From: Chrysomallon squamiferum
Taxonomy: Eukaryota > Mollusca > Gastropoda > Neomphalida > Peltospiridae
DNA: 64,000 nucleotides
Direction of reading: 5' to 3'
NCBI GenBank assembly: GCA_012295275.1
Contig: CM022671.1
Location: forward strand, 9,659,212 to 9,723,211
Positions 24,519 through 35,852 of this stretch are shown piece after piece. The position numbers and the translations under genes were made by a program. The notes beneath the pieces are model-generated. The model ran no database searches. It was not told the DNA's origin and saw only the letters and a list, made by a program, of their open reading frames with translations. Position 1 is the stretch's first letter. Each line of letters begins with the position of its first letter.

Positions 24519-24619
24519 GTTTTAAATTTATCAGGAAACAGTTCTGGAACTGAGGATTTCCAAGCTGTATGTTTGGCAAGGTGTTCTAACACACCAACAA
24601 AACAGACACTGAGAGTACT
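24519..24619 (+). CDS. LRR exon: VLNLSGN repeat
   Basis: Acceptor TTGACTAG, donor CT|GTGAGT. Phase 0 start, phase 2 end. The peptide begins VLNLSGNSSGTEDFQAVCLA and ends TKQTLRVL. The LxLSxN core followed by a helical half and a new LRVL strand is the ribonuclease-inhibitor-like leucine-rich-repeat pattern. The phase joins exactly to the exon at 25839. Confidence 0.6.
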
Positions 24620-24661
24620 GTGAGTAATCTTAATTATAACTGTTATAAAATGTTTTATAAC

Positions 24662-24772
24662 AAAAATTAAAATTAAAATTAAAATTAAAATTAAAATAAT
24701 AATAATAATAATAATAATAACAATAACAATAACAATAATAATGACAATAATAATAATAATAAAACCAGTTTA
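24662..24772. repeat. AAATT / AAT / AAC microsatellite cluster
   Basis: Short arrays of AATTA, AAT and AACAAT steps in the intron after the first LRR exon. Confidence 0.85.
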
Positions 24773-24840
24773 AAGAATTTCACATTCACTATACCTATTT
24801 TTATATTTATATATGTATAATTGTGAAAACAAATTCTTAT

Positions 24841-25725
24841 TTTCTCTTCTTCTTCTTCTTCTGATTATTATTATTGTCATTATTATTGTTCTTGTTATTG
24901 TTATTATTATTATTAGTAGTAGTAGTAGTAGTAGTAATTAGTATATGTAACTGTCCAGTGTTATCAGTTAGCTACTAGTATTGCTACTTCTGATACTACC
25001 ACTGTTATTACTATTATTCTACTACTGAGAAAAATAGTGACTTTCAACACACTAAAGCTTTAAACAGTAACTATATTTACCACTAAGTTTAATGCTATTA
25101 TTTTTACTACTATTATTACATTTACTACTACTACCGCTGCTGCTACTGGTACTATTACTACTATTACTACTATGGTGTCTGCAGTTATTTACTGCCTCTA
25201 CGTATTTATCTACTTGTACTATACAACCTAAGTTCTACCACAGTTATCCCTATCACTGTTACTGCTGCAATTACCACTATTACTAGTACAGTTATTACTT
25301 ATATTACAAACTATTACTACTACTACTACTGCTTTACTAATACTAACTATTACCACTGTTACTACAACTAATACCTGTTACTACTAAAACTACAGTTATT
25401 ACCACTATTACTGCTACTAGTACGATTACCACTAATACTACAACTATTACCATTATTACTACTCTTATTATTAATACTACAACTATTACTACTCCTGGTA
25501 CTATTAGCACTAATACTACAACTACAAATTCTGCTGCTGCTGTTACTACTACAACTACTACTACTACTACAACTGCTTCTGCTGCTACTGCTGCAACTGC
25601 TACTGTTACTACTAATAAAACTACTACAACTGATGTTACCACTGTTACCTCTAATTCTACTACTGGTATTACTACAACTACTACAACTGCTTTTAATTCT
25701 GTTACTACTGTTAAAACATTATGAT
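24841..25725. repeat. Imperfect ACT/ATT trinucleotide tract
   Basis: Nearly 900 bases of interrupted TACTAC, TTACTA and TGCTAC triplets in an intron. The valine-rich open frame on the minus strand is a by-product of the triplet periodicity. Confidence 0.85.
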
Positions 25726-25838
25726 GTCTTCTATTAACTAAATTTTAATAATAACAAATAAATAAGTGTTAACAATTTGTGTTAATAGTTTTTGCTACTA
25801 ATACACACAACTTGAGTGTTTTGTTTCTGGCACTGTAG

Positions 25839-25957
25839 TCAAAATGTTGTTGGTAAACAGGAATATTTGGATGTGTTGAGTAATTCTCTAGGAAATGATT
25901 ATTTCTCTCACTGTGTCAGTCCAGCTCTTAAAGAAAACACAACACTGAAAACTCTCA
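25839..25957 (+). CDS. LRR exon without a usable donor
   Basis: Acceptor GGCACTGTAG; one base completes the previous codon. The frame continues QNVVGKQEYLDVLSNSLGND, FSHCVSPALKENTTLKTL. This is a full LRR turn: a helical part, then the start of a new LKTLN strand. The next LRR exon needs a phase-1 junction, but no GT follows the expected end near 25957 (sequence continues ATTTTCTTC). Either the donor is mutated, the base calls are wrong, or this copy is decayed. Confidence 0.5.
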
Positions 25958-26022
25958 ATTTTCTTCTTATTCTTCTTTTTTTTAATTACGTCATTTTATT
26001 AACTTTTATCTGCCACTATTTC

Positions 26023-26024
<2 letters not shown>

Positions 26025-26090
<66 letters not shown>
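26025..26090. repeat. (CT) microsatellite
   Basis: About 33 CT dinucleotides downstream of the donor-less LRR exon. Confidence 0.95.
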
Positions 26091-26093
<3 letters not shown>

Positions 26094-26342
26094 CTGATAC
26101 TCTTTCTCTTTATTGCTCTCTCTCTCTTACTGTCTTTCTCCTCTATGAAACATTAGCACATACTCAAAATTCTCACTTTTTCTTTATATATTTTTTAAAT
26201 ATATAAACTTTCTTATTTATTTATTTATTTATTTATATTGGTTTTATTAATATAAATGTGTATTTCTCTATAATTTCAGAGCTACTGATATCTACTGTGA
26301 TATTACATTTATTTATCTATTTATTTATTTATTTATTTTCAG

Positions 26343-26482
26343 AGCTGTGTGTAGGCTCCACTGATATGAAACTTATATCACCGACTCTAGTGGAAAACAC
26401 TGGACTCACAGAACTAGATCTGTCTAGTAATGGATTATCTGATACAACTGCTCTCACTAAAGGACTGGCTGCTGCTTTAAAG
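26343..26482 (+). CDS. LRR exon: TELDLSSNGL repeat
   Basis: Acceptor TTATTTTCAG, donor AAG|GTGAGA. It encodes 46 residues after two leading bases: LCVGSTDMKLISPTLVEN, then TGLTELDLSSNGLSDTTAL and TKGLAAALK. The LTELDLSSNGL core is the clearest leucine-rich repeat in the window, of the RI-like class (about 28 residues per repeat), which normally binds proteins. A decoy acceptor with similar sequence lies at 26279. Confidence 0.7.
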
Positions 26483-26627
26483 GTGAGAGGAAGTTTCACA
26501 ACATAAACAATTTACTGTTCACATGAAACGTGCAATAGTAAATATTGGTGAAATGTGGTTGTAGTACTTGATGATAAACAATTACATTATTATTATTATT
26601 ATTATTATTATTTGTTTTTATTTTCAG

Positions 26628-26742
26628 CTGGGATCACTTAATCTTGTAGCTCAGTTTTTGTCTGCTGTTTTCAGTCATCGAAAGATGACAGCTTTTCATC
26701 TGAATGATGCAAAAGTTAACAACCAAACACTTACTGTTGATG
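26628..26742 (+). CDS. LRR-gene exon following the TELDLSSNGL exon
   Basis: Acceptor TTTATTTTCAG, phase 0, matching the preceding exon's end. Reads LGSLNLVAQFLSAVFSHRKM, then TAFHLNDAKVNNQTLTVD. The pattern still fits an LRR (FHLNDAKV as the strand). The only donor candidate, GATG|GTTAAT, is weak and its phase leads to an immediate stop in the next exon. Confidence 0.45.
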
Positions 26743-26790
26743 GTTAATTTAGATTTGTAAAATATATATATTATAATATCTTATTAATCT

Positions 26791-26791
<1 letters not shown>

Positions 26792-26866
<75 letters not shown>
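26792..26866. repeat. (CT) then (TA) microsatellite
   Basis: About 30 CT dinucleotides followed by a TA run. Confidence 0.95.
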
Positions 26867-27034
26867 CTTATACGTATTATATGTTATATACACAAACTTG
26901 TGTATTTCATTATGTAACTATCTAGATTAGACAAATATCAGATTATTATATTTTTTCTATTTCTGTTTTCTTTTTCTCCTGATAGTTAAAATACAGTGGC
27001 AAAGTTTCTTAATAGTTGTTTTTCATTTATTTCA

Positions 27035-27212
27035 GATATTTGAGATCCATAATCAGTCACAAGTCTGAATTCCAGTTGTTTAACCAACCAGATGTTTGAG
27101 TTTCTGGTAGAATGTTTCCATGGAAAACTCCTTTCTTTGAAAGATGTGGTCATTGTAAATTCTCCTGATCTTTCTGTATCTGTCATTGACGATTTAGTTA
27201 AACTTACTTCAG
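27035..27212 (+). CDS. LRR-gene exon with a probable frameshift
   Basis: Acceptor ATTTATTTCAG, donor TCAG|GTAATT. The first part is open as YLRSIISHKSEFQLFNQP, then TGA. One base out of register, MFEFLVECFHGKLLSLKDVV and IVNSPDLSVSVIDDLVKLTS run open to the donor. The break lies around 27085-27100. The 3' frame ends in phase 1 and joins perfectly to the exon at 30399, so the downstream frame is probably the authentic one. Confidence 0.5.
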
Positions 27213-27589
27213 GTAATTGTTTTTTAAATTTTATAAATTTTTGTAATATTTGAATCATTATTCTATATATAATCCTTATCTTTCTGTATCTGACATAGAC
27301 AATTTAGTTAAACCATATGCTAAGAATATTAAAGTAAACTTTATATAATGAAATAATTTTATGTAGATGTTTTTAATGCATATAAATATTTTTTTGAGGG
27401 TTAGATATTGTATTAATTATTATGTATTTGTTATTAAGTATTTAAATATGTATAAACTGCTTGTGTCGTTTTTTTGTGGTTTTTTTCTCATGTTCTCATG
27501 TTCTCTGTCTCTGAGTCTCTTTCAGACTTTTATAATTAATTTTGTAATTTTAGCCTTACACATATTTATATTCCTGAGAGTGAGTGAGT

Positions 27590-29360
27590 GTGTGTGCATC
27601 AGCAATAGTGATAATTGCTCTGATAATAGCCTCTGTGTTTGTGTATGTGTGTGTGTATGTGTATGTGTGAGAGTGTATCAGGAATAGAGATAATTGCAAC
27701 GACTCAGATAATAATGTGTGTTTGTATGTGTGTTTGTGATTATGTATGAGTGTGTAAGCAATAAAGATAATTGCTATTAATCTGATAATAGTGTGTGTGT
27801 GTGTTTGTGTCAGTGTTGTATTAGCAATAGTGATAATTGCTACTACTCTGATAATAGTGTGTGTGTGTGTGAGTTAGTTGTATCAGCAATAGTGATAATT
27901 GCTATTAATCTGATAATAGTGTGTGTGTGTGTGTGTGTATCAGCAACAGTCCTAATTGCTACTTCTCAGATCATAGTGTGTGTGTGTTTGAGTGTGTGAG
28001 TTTAACAGCAACAGTGATACTTGCTACTCAGATAATAGTTTGTGTGTGTGTGTATGTATCACTAACAGATAATTGCTACTTCTCAGATAATAATATGTGT
28101 GTTCATGCATGTGAGTGTTTCCACAATAAAGATAATTTCTACTACTCTGATAATAGTGTGTGTGTATCAGCAACAGTGATAATTCCTACTACTCAGATAA
28201 TAGTGTGTATGTGTGTGTGTGAGAGTGAATGTATCAGCAACAGTGAAAACTGCTTCTCAGATAATAGTCTGTGTCTGTGTCAGTGTTTGTCTGTATCAAC
28301 TATAGTGATAACTGCTACTCTGTGTGTGTGTGAGTGTATAAGCAACAGTGATAATTACTACTGAGATAATAGTGTGATTTTGTGTTTGTGTGTGTGATTA
28401 TATCAGCAATACAGATAATTGCTATAGGGATAACTACTACTGTATATCAGCTATAGGGATAACTACTACTACTCAGATAATAGTGTGTCTGTTTGTATGT
28501 ATGAGTTTAGCAGCAACAGTGAAAACTGCTACTCAGATAATTGTGTGTCTGTGTGCATGTGTGCATGTGTATCAACAATAGTGACTACTGCTACTGTGTG
28601 GTTTTGTGTGTGTGTGTGTGTGAGTATATCAGCAATAGTGATAATTGCTACTACTGAGGTAATAGTGTGTGTGTGAGAGTGTATCAGCAATAGTGATAAC
28701 TGCTACTCAGATAATTGCACGTGAGTGTGTGTTTATATCAACTATAATGATAACTGCTACTCTGTATGTGTGTGTGAGTGTGCGTGTGAGTGTTAGTGTA
28801 TCAGCAACAGTGATAACTGCTACTCAGATAATGGTGTGTGTGTATCAGCAATAGTCGTAATTGTTACTTAGATAATACTGTGTGTGTGTGACTGAGTATA
28901 TCAGCAACAGTGGTAATTTCTACTACTCAGAAAATTGTGTGTGTGACTGTGTGTGAGTGTATCAGCAACTGTGATAACTGCTACTCAGATAATAGTGTGA
29001 GTGTGTTTGTGTGTGAGTGTATCATCAACAGTGATAACTGCTACTCAGATAATAGTGTGTGTTTGAGAGCGTTTGTGTATCAGTAATAGTGATAATTGCT
29101 ACTACTCAAATAATAGTATGTGTGTGTGTGTGATCTGAGTATCAGCAACATAATTGTTACTCAAATAGTGTGTGTGAAGTATGTTTGTGTGTGAGTTTTC
29201 AGCAAGTGATAAATGCTACTCAGATAATAGTGTTTGTGTGTATCACCGATAGTGATAATTGCTACTACTCAGATAATAGTGAGTATATATATGTGTGTGT
29301 GTGTGAGTGTATCAGCAATAATGATAATTGTTACTACCCAGATAAAAGTGTATGTGTGTC
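27590..29360. repeat. Minisatellite of GT runs plus a CAGTGATAATTGCTACT core
   Basis: About 28 imperfect units of 50-70 bp, each a variable GTGTGT run followed by TATCAGCAACAGTGATAATT, GCTACTACTCAGATAATAGT. Open frames rich in C, V and S are artefacts of the repeat. It sits in the long intron between the exons at 27035 and 30399. Confidence 0.92.
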
Positions 29361-29569
29361 ATTAGGTAATAAATTGTATTTTTCAGTAAAAAGTTAGTTC
29401 TTAATACAAAATAATAAAATAGAAGCTTACATATTGTTTGAGATTTATATTATTATTTTTGTTACTATACACACACACACAGAGGAGGAAAAATAACACT
29501 TCTGAATAGCATTTTGTAATACAAGAGTTTTCAGTTCTTTATTATTTGTGACAGAGATGTGATTAGCAT

Positions 29570-29870
29570 CAAAAACATCAGCAGCAGTATGTAATGTGGT
29601 GGTGATAGTAGCAGCTATAATGTAGTAATAGTTGCAACAGCATCAGTAGTAGTAATAATAACAGCTACCACTGTAGCAATAATAGCTAACATTGTACGAT
29701 AGTGATAATAAAAGCTAATGTAGTGGTGATTTAAAGGAGTTATTGTAGGTAGTAATAGCAGCAGTAGTAATAATAACTGGTTTAGTAATAGTAGCAGTAC
29801 TAGTAATAATAATAATAACAGCTATGTAGTTTTAATAGAGTGCAGCAGGAACAGTAGCAGTTGTAGCAGT
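29570..29870. repeat. AGC/AGT/AAT-rich imperfect repeat
   Basis: Interrupted GCAGTAGTAATAATA and TAGCAGC triplets in the same intron. Confidence 0.7.
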
Positions 29871-30146
29871 TCCTGCATCCTTACACTTTAAATTTTAAAT
29901 TCAAGTTTTTTTCAACATTTTTTTATTAATATTTTTTCCTATCTGGGAAGGAGGGTCTGTTGTCACTGTTATCAGATGTTGGGAAGTCATCACCTTTGAC
30001 AACATTGTATCTTAACAACCAGAAGAAAAACTTAAAATAAAATGAAATGGATGAACTTTTCACAAAGTTGGCTGCTGCTATTGATAACAAATAAATTCAT
30101 TTTAAAACAAAGAACAATAAAAGTAATACATAAATAAATAAACAAG

Positions 30147-30220
30147 CTAAACCTAACCCTTACCCTTGTCCTAACCTAACACTAGACCTAACCCCGATCC
30201 TAACCCTAACTCTAACCTAA
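30147..30220 (-). repeat. Degenerate telomere-type repeats inside an intron
   Basis: CTAAACCTAACCC, CCTAACCTAACACTAG, GATCCTAACCCTAACTCTAA: about twelve variants of CCCTAA (TTAGGG on the minus strand), the usual metazoan telomere motif. At 74 bases and heavily mutated, it is an interstitial relic and not an active end. Confidence 0.75.
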
Positions 30221-30398
30221 GTTAATCCAGTGGTAAAAATAAGAAAAAAGAATAGTAAATAAAAGGGTGTATTATTGTTAATGCTGTTGTTAAGTTGTTT
30301 CTTTTTAAATTATTTATATAAATTTAATTAATTTTAAGGTCTCACTGTCTAGAAGTCAGGGGAGAAAACTGAATTATCTTTTAGTTGCCTCCCTTCAG

Positions 30399-30446
30399 TT
30401 GCAGACAGCTTCCTGATTAAGCTGACAGAATTTGGAGAACATCCTG
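30399..30446 (+). CDS. Short exon of the LRR gene
   Basis: Acceptor CTCCCTTCAG, donor CCTG|GTAAAC. The first two bases complete a codon carried from 27212; the frame then reads ADSFLIKLTEFGEHP and leaves one base for the next exon. Both junction phases fit without adjustment. Confidence 0.6.
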
Positions 30447-30543
30447 GTAAACAGTTATAGTTATTTTTTATTTTTAACATTTATATGATTCACATTTATT
30501 GAAATTTGTCATATCATTTATTTGTTTGTTTTTCTTCCTCTAG

Positions 30544-30660
30544 GAATGCTGGGTAATATGATGCATTGTCCAGCGATTCTCACAGATAAAGGAAACGGTC
30601 AACTTCTGACACTGTCACTAGGTGATGTCCTTGACATTGCAGCCATGTTGAAAGGTCATG
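30544..30660 (+). CDS. Exon of the LRR gene
   Basis: Acceptor TTCTTCCTCTAG, donor CATG|GTGAGT. It joins in phase to 30446 and reads GMLGNMMHCPAILTDKGN, then GQLLTLSLGDVLDIAAMLKG. The LLTLSLGDV segment could be another repeat strand. Composition is higher in GC than the flanking introns. No family recognised. Confidence 0.65.
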
Positions 30661-30818
30661 GTGAGTGGTTATATAGTATGTAGTAGTGTAGTGATAACAG
30701 TTCACAGCTATCTATCTACCTTTCTATACATCTATCTATAATAATAAACATCACATTCTGCTTATTTATGAATATTTATATCTGGTTGTCTCTCTCACTT
30801 GAAGCTTTTCTGTCTTCA

Positions 30819-30824
<6 letters not shown>

Positions 30825-30910
<86 letters not shown>
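30825..30910. repeat. (CT)42 microsatellite
   Basis: The longest pure CT tract in the window, in the intron between the exons at 30544 and 31123. Confidence 0.97.
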
Positions 30911-30913
<3 letters not shown>

Positions 30914-31122
30914 ATAATAATATAGAAGAGAACAGAAAGTGATGAAAGTATATCAAATTTCTAAGTAGTGTATTCTGTCTGTATATATCAACTTTTACAT
31001 CCAGTTTTAATTTGAACTTTTACATTGATTTCTAAAACTTTCCTTTCTTTTTAATGTAAAGAACAATATATTTCCTTCTCACATGTAAACAGTTGTTAAA
31101 ATCACACATTCACCCCAGCTAG

Positions 31123-31244
31123 CTGATCATCGTGCAAGGGCTGTGTATGCATTCAACCTGTCTGGCAATGCAAGTATTCAGAAACTAGAATCTCTCTTTA
31201 ACATGGAGGCAGACTGCACTGTAGAGGAAGTAGTTATTATGAAG
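31123..31244 (+). CDS. Exon of the LRR gene
   Basis: Acceptor CCCCAGCTAG (the upstream CAG at 31118 would bring in a stop), donor AAG|GTGAAG. It joins in phase to 30660: ADHRARAVYAFNLSGNASIQ, then KLESLFNMEADCTVEEVVIM. FNLSGN again fits an LRR strand. Phase 0 at the end. Confidence 0.65.
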
Positions 31245-31509
31245 GTGAAGATACTTTTCTCTATATTTTTTATTTTTTATTTTTTGGATTAAATGTCTAT
31301 TTTAGTGAGAAAAATTCAGAGATAAATATTTTAATTCTATTGTTTGTTCTTGTTTTGTTTTTTTATAATTCTTGGTTGTTAATAAATTAAAGTGGCAATA
31401 TTGTTGTATATTCTTTCTTTCTTCTTTTTGAATTCTATTATTTAATTGTGAATTTTATTGTTAGTAATATTCTTATTTTGTATTATTATGATACTTGTAC
31501 TTTTTTATT

Positions 31510-31740
31510 ATTAATATAATGTAATATCTTATTATGATTATTATTATGATTATTATTATTTTATATATTGGTCTTATTACAATTATTATTAGTATTACTG
31601 TTGTTTTTATTATTATCATTATTAGTCTTATTATTACTACTATTACAAATACTACTGTTGCTTCTGTTGCTGTTACAACTGCTGTTCCTGCCCTTCCTCT
31701 CCTGCTACTACTAAAACTACTACTACCACTGCTTTTATTT
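31510..31740. repeat. ATT/ACT trinucleotide tract
   Basis: Interrupted TTATTATGATTATTATT and CTACTACTACC triplets immediately 5' of the last exon seen. Confidence 0.8.
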
Positions 31741-31745
31741 GCCAG

Positions 31746-31841
31746 GATCCAGTGACATGGTCAAACAGTGGAATAGCATGGATGCTGATGTCTAATTCTG
31801 TATGTGTAGACAACGCTATAGATTACTACAACAGAGGAGAG
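31746..31841 (+). CDS. Last plus-strand exon recognised in the LRR gene
   Basis: Acceptor TTATTTGCCAG, donor GAG|GTATTC, 96 nt, phase 0 on both sides, open: DPVTWSNSGIAWMLMSNSVC, then VDNAIDYYNRGE. No terminal exon with a matching phase was found before the minus-strand exon at 36247, so the 3' end is missing or lies in a repeat-rich intron's far side. Confidence 0.6.
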
Positions 31842-32199
31842 GTATTCCAGTTAAATCATCAGAGTTTGATTAATTATATATAAATGTCATTTGATTTACC
31901 TACTACTCCCAATCTGTCAGCTTCTCTTGCTCTTTTTTAATGTGTGTGTGTGTGTGCGTTACATCTGCCTAGTTCTGGTAACTAAATATCTATTTACCAG
32001 TTTATGTCTACACTAACATGTCTGTCTGTCTGATGGTCTTCATTAGTGGAGAAGAAATAAAAATATGTGGAACAATGATATTTATAGATAGACAACAAGC
32101 AGGTTCCAGCTTAATGTTGTTTTCATAAAGAATATTAGCTGTTAACTTTGAGAGCAACCATTTGAAGAAATGGGGAGGTGATTGACAGAGATGTGAGAC

Positions 32200-34480
32200 T
32201 GACTGTCTGATGGGAGGTTAACAGGTAAAGAGTGTCTAATAGACAGTTAGTCAGTAGAAGTTAAAAATGAATTGATAGATGTAGATGAATTTAATAAACA
32301 TGATAATGTCTGTCTGTCTATTCTGTGTATTCTTCTTTCTGAAATGTGTGTTTGTGTGCCATGCTGAGAGATAGACTATTGTAGATAGACTGAGAAATTG
32401 AGTAGCTAGACATACATTATAGAGATATATATATAGATAGGTGACAACTGTATGCATATGCATAGAAGGTGCGTGTGTGTGTGTGTGTGTGTGTGTCAGT
32501 GATATGGATGGCTAAATATGGGAATTCTGAATGAGAATTATTTCTGTTATAAATGGACAGTAACACATACAGACTGATATGTAAAGTAGTTATAATTATT
32601 TAGGGAGATAGGAAGATGAATAGGTGATTCATGGATGGTTATTGATGGATTGTAATATTGATGGATAGGGAAATATATATGTAGGGAGGCATTTACTTAG
32701 AGTTCGATGGATGGGGATATACAGATAGCTAAAGAGACAGGCAGGTCAGTAGGTTCACATCTAGCTATAGAATGATAAATATATAGTCAGGAAGATAGAT
32801 AGAAAGATAGGTGTAAGCAAGTATGATGGTAAAGTGGATATGATGATGTATATGTACATAGATAAATACACACAGAGACAGACAGAAGACCAAGAGGATT
32901 GGATCCGTGTTTGGATCAAGTTAGTGATGAACTGATAACTTAAAGGTAGATATCCAGAGATAAATATATAGGTTATATAGACAGATATACAGAGATAATA
33001 CAGATAGATTATATAGTTTGATATACAGAGATCAATACAGATATGGAGATAATACAGCTAGATTATATAGATAGATATATAGAAAGATATACGGAGGTTT
33101 GAAGTAGTGTATAGTTAGATATACAGATGGTTACTGAAAAATAGACATATAAGCTAGAGAGATAAACTGATAGGAAGGTAGAAATGTAGGTATGTCACTA
33201 GTTCAGTAGATTGATTTGTAGACAGACTGACAGATATTTAGACACATATGCATTAAATAATATGTGTGTGTATACACACACACACACACACACACATATA
33301 TACAAAAACAGACACATCTGTATAGGAATGATAATGTATGTGTATGTTTAGGAAGTGATTTGTATGTATGTCTGTATTAAAGGATGAGTACATATATATG
33401 ATAGGCACATGTATATTGTGTAAAAAAAAGGGTGGATAGATAGTAAAATGTAAAATGGGCACAAGAAATGTAGGTTGATAGACAGAAGAAAGTCAGACAG
33501 ACAAGATGCAAGGAGACATGAGCATATACCTGCACATCCGTAAAAAAAAAAGATCTGTTGTTTGTGTGTTAGACAGCGTGTTCCTTATGTATATGGGATA
33601 AAATAGATAAATAAATAAATATACTGATAGATAGATAGATAGATAGATAGATAGACAGACACATATTTGAATAGCGATACAAAGACAGATAGAGAGAGGT
33701 GGATAGGCAAGTGTGGAGGTCTTGATGTGTATGTATGTTTGTTAGAGAGGATTTTTATTTTCTTTCTGTGGAGAAGAAATTGTAACTCAGTTTAACAGAA
33801 CAATATTGTCATAATAGAGTGTCTTCCCCTGTATATCTAGTCATTAAATTATTTATTTCTCAATTTACAAATTGAGCGCTGTAAAAATGCCACTATAAAA
33901 TAAAAGTTCAGACATTATAAGAATCCACTCATTTTTGTTTATACGTTGATAATAAATGAGGTTAAGGTATAATATTAATGTTGTAAACACGTGCGCAGGT
34001 TTCACATGTAATTTGGAAACTGAATATCAACATTTTCTTAATTAACATTATCAAGATTATTCTTGAAAAGCCGATTTAATTCCTTTAGCTGTATCCAATA
34101 CTATTCAGACAATTATATGATATTATCAACATTTGTAGGTCAGATTCATAGGTCAGGTAGACAATAATTATATATAGATAGATAGACCACTGATGTATGT
34201 GTATATTTGTCTGTATAAATATGGGCATATGTGTTTGTGTGTTAGAGAGAATGGGTATATAAATGTGTGAAAGATAGTGTGATGAGAGAGTCATATGATT
34301 GATTGATAAATATAAATAAATAAATATATGAGTGAATGAATGTGGGTTTATGTATGTATATGTGTGGTAGAGAGGATAGATATAGATAGATGGATATATA
34401 CAAACTACATAAATATATGCATTATATAGGTTCATAATCATGAGTATATGTGTATGATAGGGTAGGGATAAACTGACATG
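32200..34480. repeat. GATA/TAGA-rich region
   Basis: More than 2 kb of interrupted ATAGATAGA, CAGATA and GATATACAG steps on the plus strand, with a (GT) run (32469-32497), a (CA) run (33274-33296) and a clean (ATAG) run (33624-33652). No exon seen. Open frames on the minus strand are repeat artefacts. Confidence 0.8.
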
Positions 34481-34999
34481 TTTCATTATTTTATCTTTCA
34501 TTTTATTTGTTTATTTTATTTATGTTATTATTTTTATTTTTTCTTATTTGTTGTACGTTTGTTTTTGTCTTTGAGTTTATATGTGTGTGTGTTTATATAT
34601 TTATATGTGTGAATATGTGTGTTTGTGTGTGAGAGAAAAACTTTTGGTGTATTATATTTCTGTTATCCTTTGATTATATATTTTTATATTTGTCTCTCTG
34701 TCTATCTATATGATGGAAATTATATTAATAATTTCATAATGTCAGAATAAAGTAACATACAGAAAAAAGGAAAAAAAAAATACTCAAAAAAGAAAAAAAG
34801 AACAAAATAAAAAAAGATTAAAATGTACATTACAGCTGTCATTTCGTAGACACCTGTTTCTCTAACTATATATCGATCACTTGTGAATAATTGAATAAGT
34901 ATTAGTAGACCATTGTTTTGAGTTTGGAATAATACACCAGCTTAGCATTCACATCAGTAACAGCAACAACAATCAAACATTTTATTTCAAAAAGGTCAT
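34481..34999. other. AT-rich spacer between the two tetranucleotide regions
   Basis: T-rich then A-rich sequence; nothing gene-like. Confidence 0.5.
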
Positions 35000-35810
35000 A
35001 TTACATAATATGGTCTCCACTGATTTATCTATCTACACAGCTGTGTTTTATCAATCCATCCATCCTTCCATCCATCCAGCATATCTGTATCACTGTATTC
35101 ACTTATCCATATGTGTCTATATATATACATATATCTTTCTGTGTCTATTTTGCAACTTTTCACTATATTTCTCTATATTAAACTGTTTGTCTCTATTGGT
35201 TTGCCCATTCAACAGACTCATATCCCACCTATTCACCTATCTACATACCCACCTGACTATCTACCTCTCTTTTTCTTTTAGTGTTATCAGTTCATCCATC
35301 CATCCATCCATCCATCCATCCATCCTTCCTTCCAGCATATCTATATCAATGTATTCACTTATCCATATACCTGTGTATGCATGTGTGTCTGTGTGTATGT
35401 ATATATATATAATCTTTCTGTCTCTGTTTTGCTCCTTATCACTATATTTCTCATATTAAACTGTTTGTCTATCGGTTTGCCCGTTCAACAGACTTGTGTA
35501 CCACCTATTCACCTACCTACTTACCCACCTGTCTACCTACCCACCTGACTATCTACCCACCTGTATACCTATCCACCTGACTATCTACCTCTCTTTCTTT
35601 TTCTAATTATCTGTCAGTCTGTCTAGTTATCTTCCTATAGATCTGTCCCTCAAACTCTTTTTCACCATCTGTTGATCAATCCATCTTTGTACCTTTCTCT
35701 TTACCCTATCTCTGCACATGTATCCCTGAATCCATACTGTGATGCATATCCATCCATCCATTTATTTTCAAATTTTCCATCTGTCTATCCATCCATTTGT
35801 TACTTCAAAA
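35000..35810. repeat. CATC/TCTA-rich region
   Basis: Interrupted CCATCCATCC, ATCTATC and CCTACCTAC steps: the complementary sense to the GATA-rich region at 32200-34480. The segments around 35050-35180 and 35280-35465 resemble each other (CATCCATCC..CAGCATATCTRTATCA.. then CACTATATTTCTC..AAACTGTTTGTCT), giving an internal duplication of about 245 bp. Confidence 0.8.
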
Positions 35811-35852
35811 AGGATAAGATAACATGGATTTTTAACTTATATCTAGGTATCT

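Noticed and set aside
25343-25642. Valine-rich 99-codon minus-strand frame
   Set aside because: A direct consequence of the ACT/ATT trinucleotide tract.
27921-28364. Cysteine/valine-rich 147-codon frame, which might suggest a secreted Cys-rich peptide
   Set aside because: It is made entirely of the GT-run minisatellite; frames shift between units and no signal peptide is present.
34085-34501. 138-codon minus-strand frame rich in I, Y and H
   Set aside because: Arises from GATA/TAGA repeats; no codon bias or splice signals.
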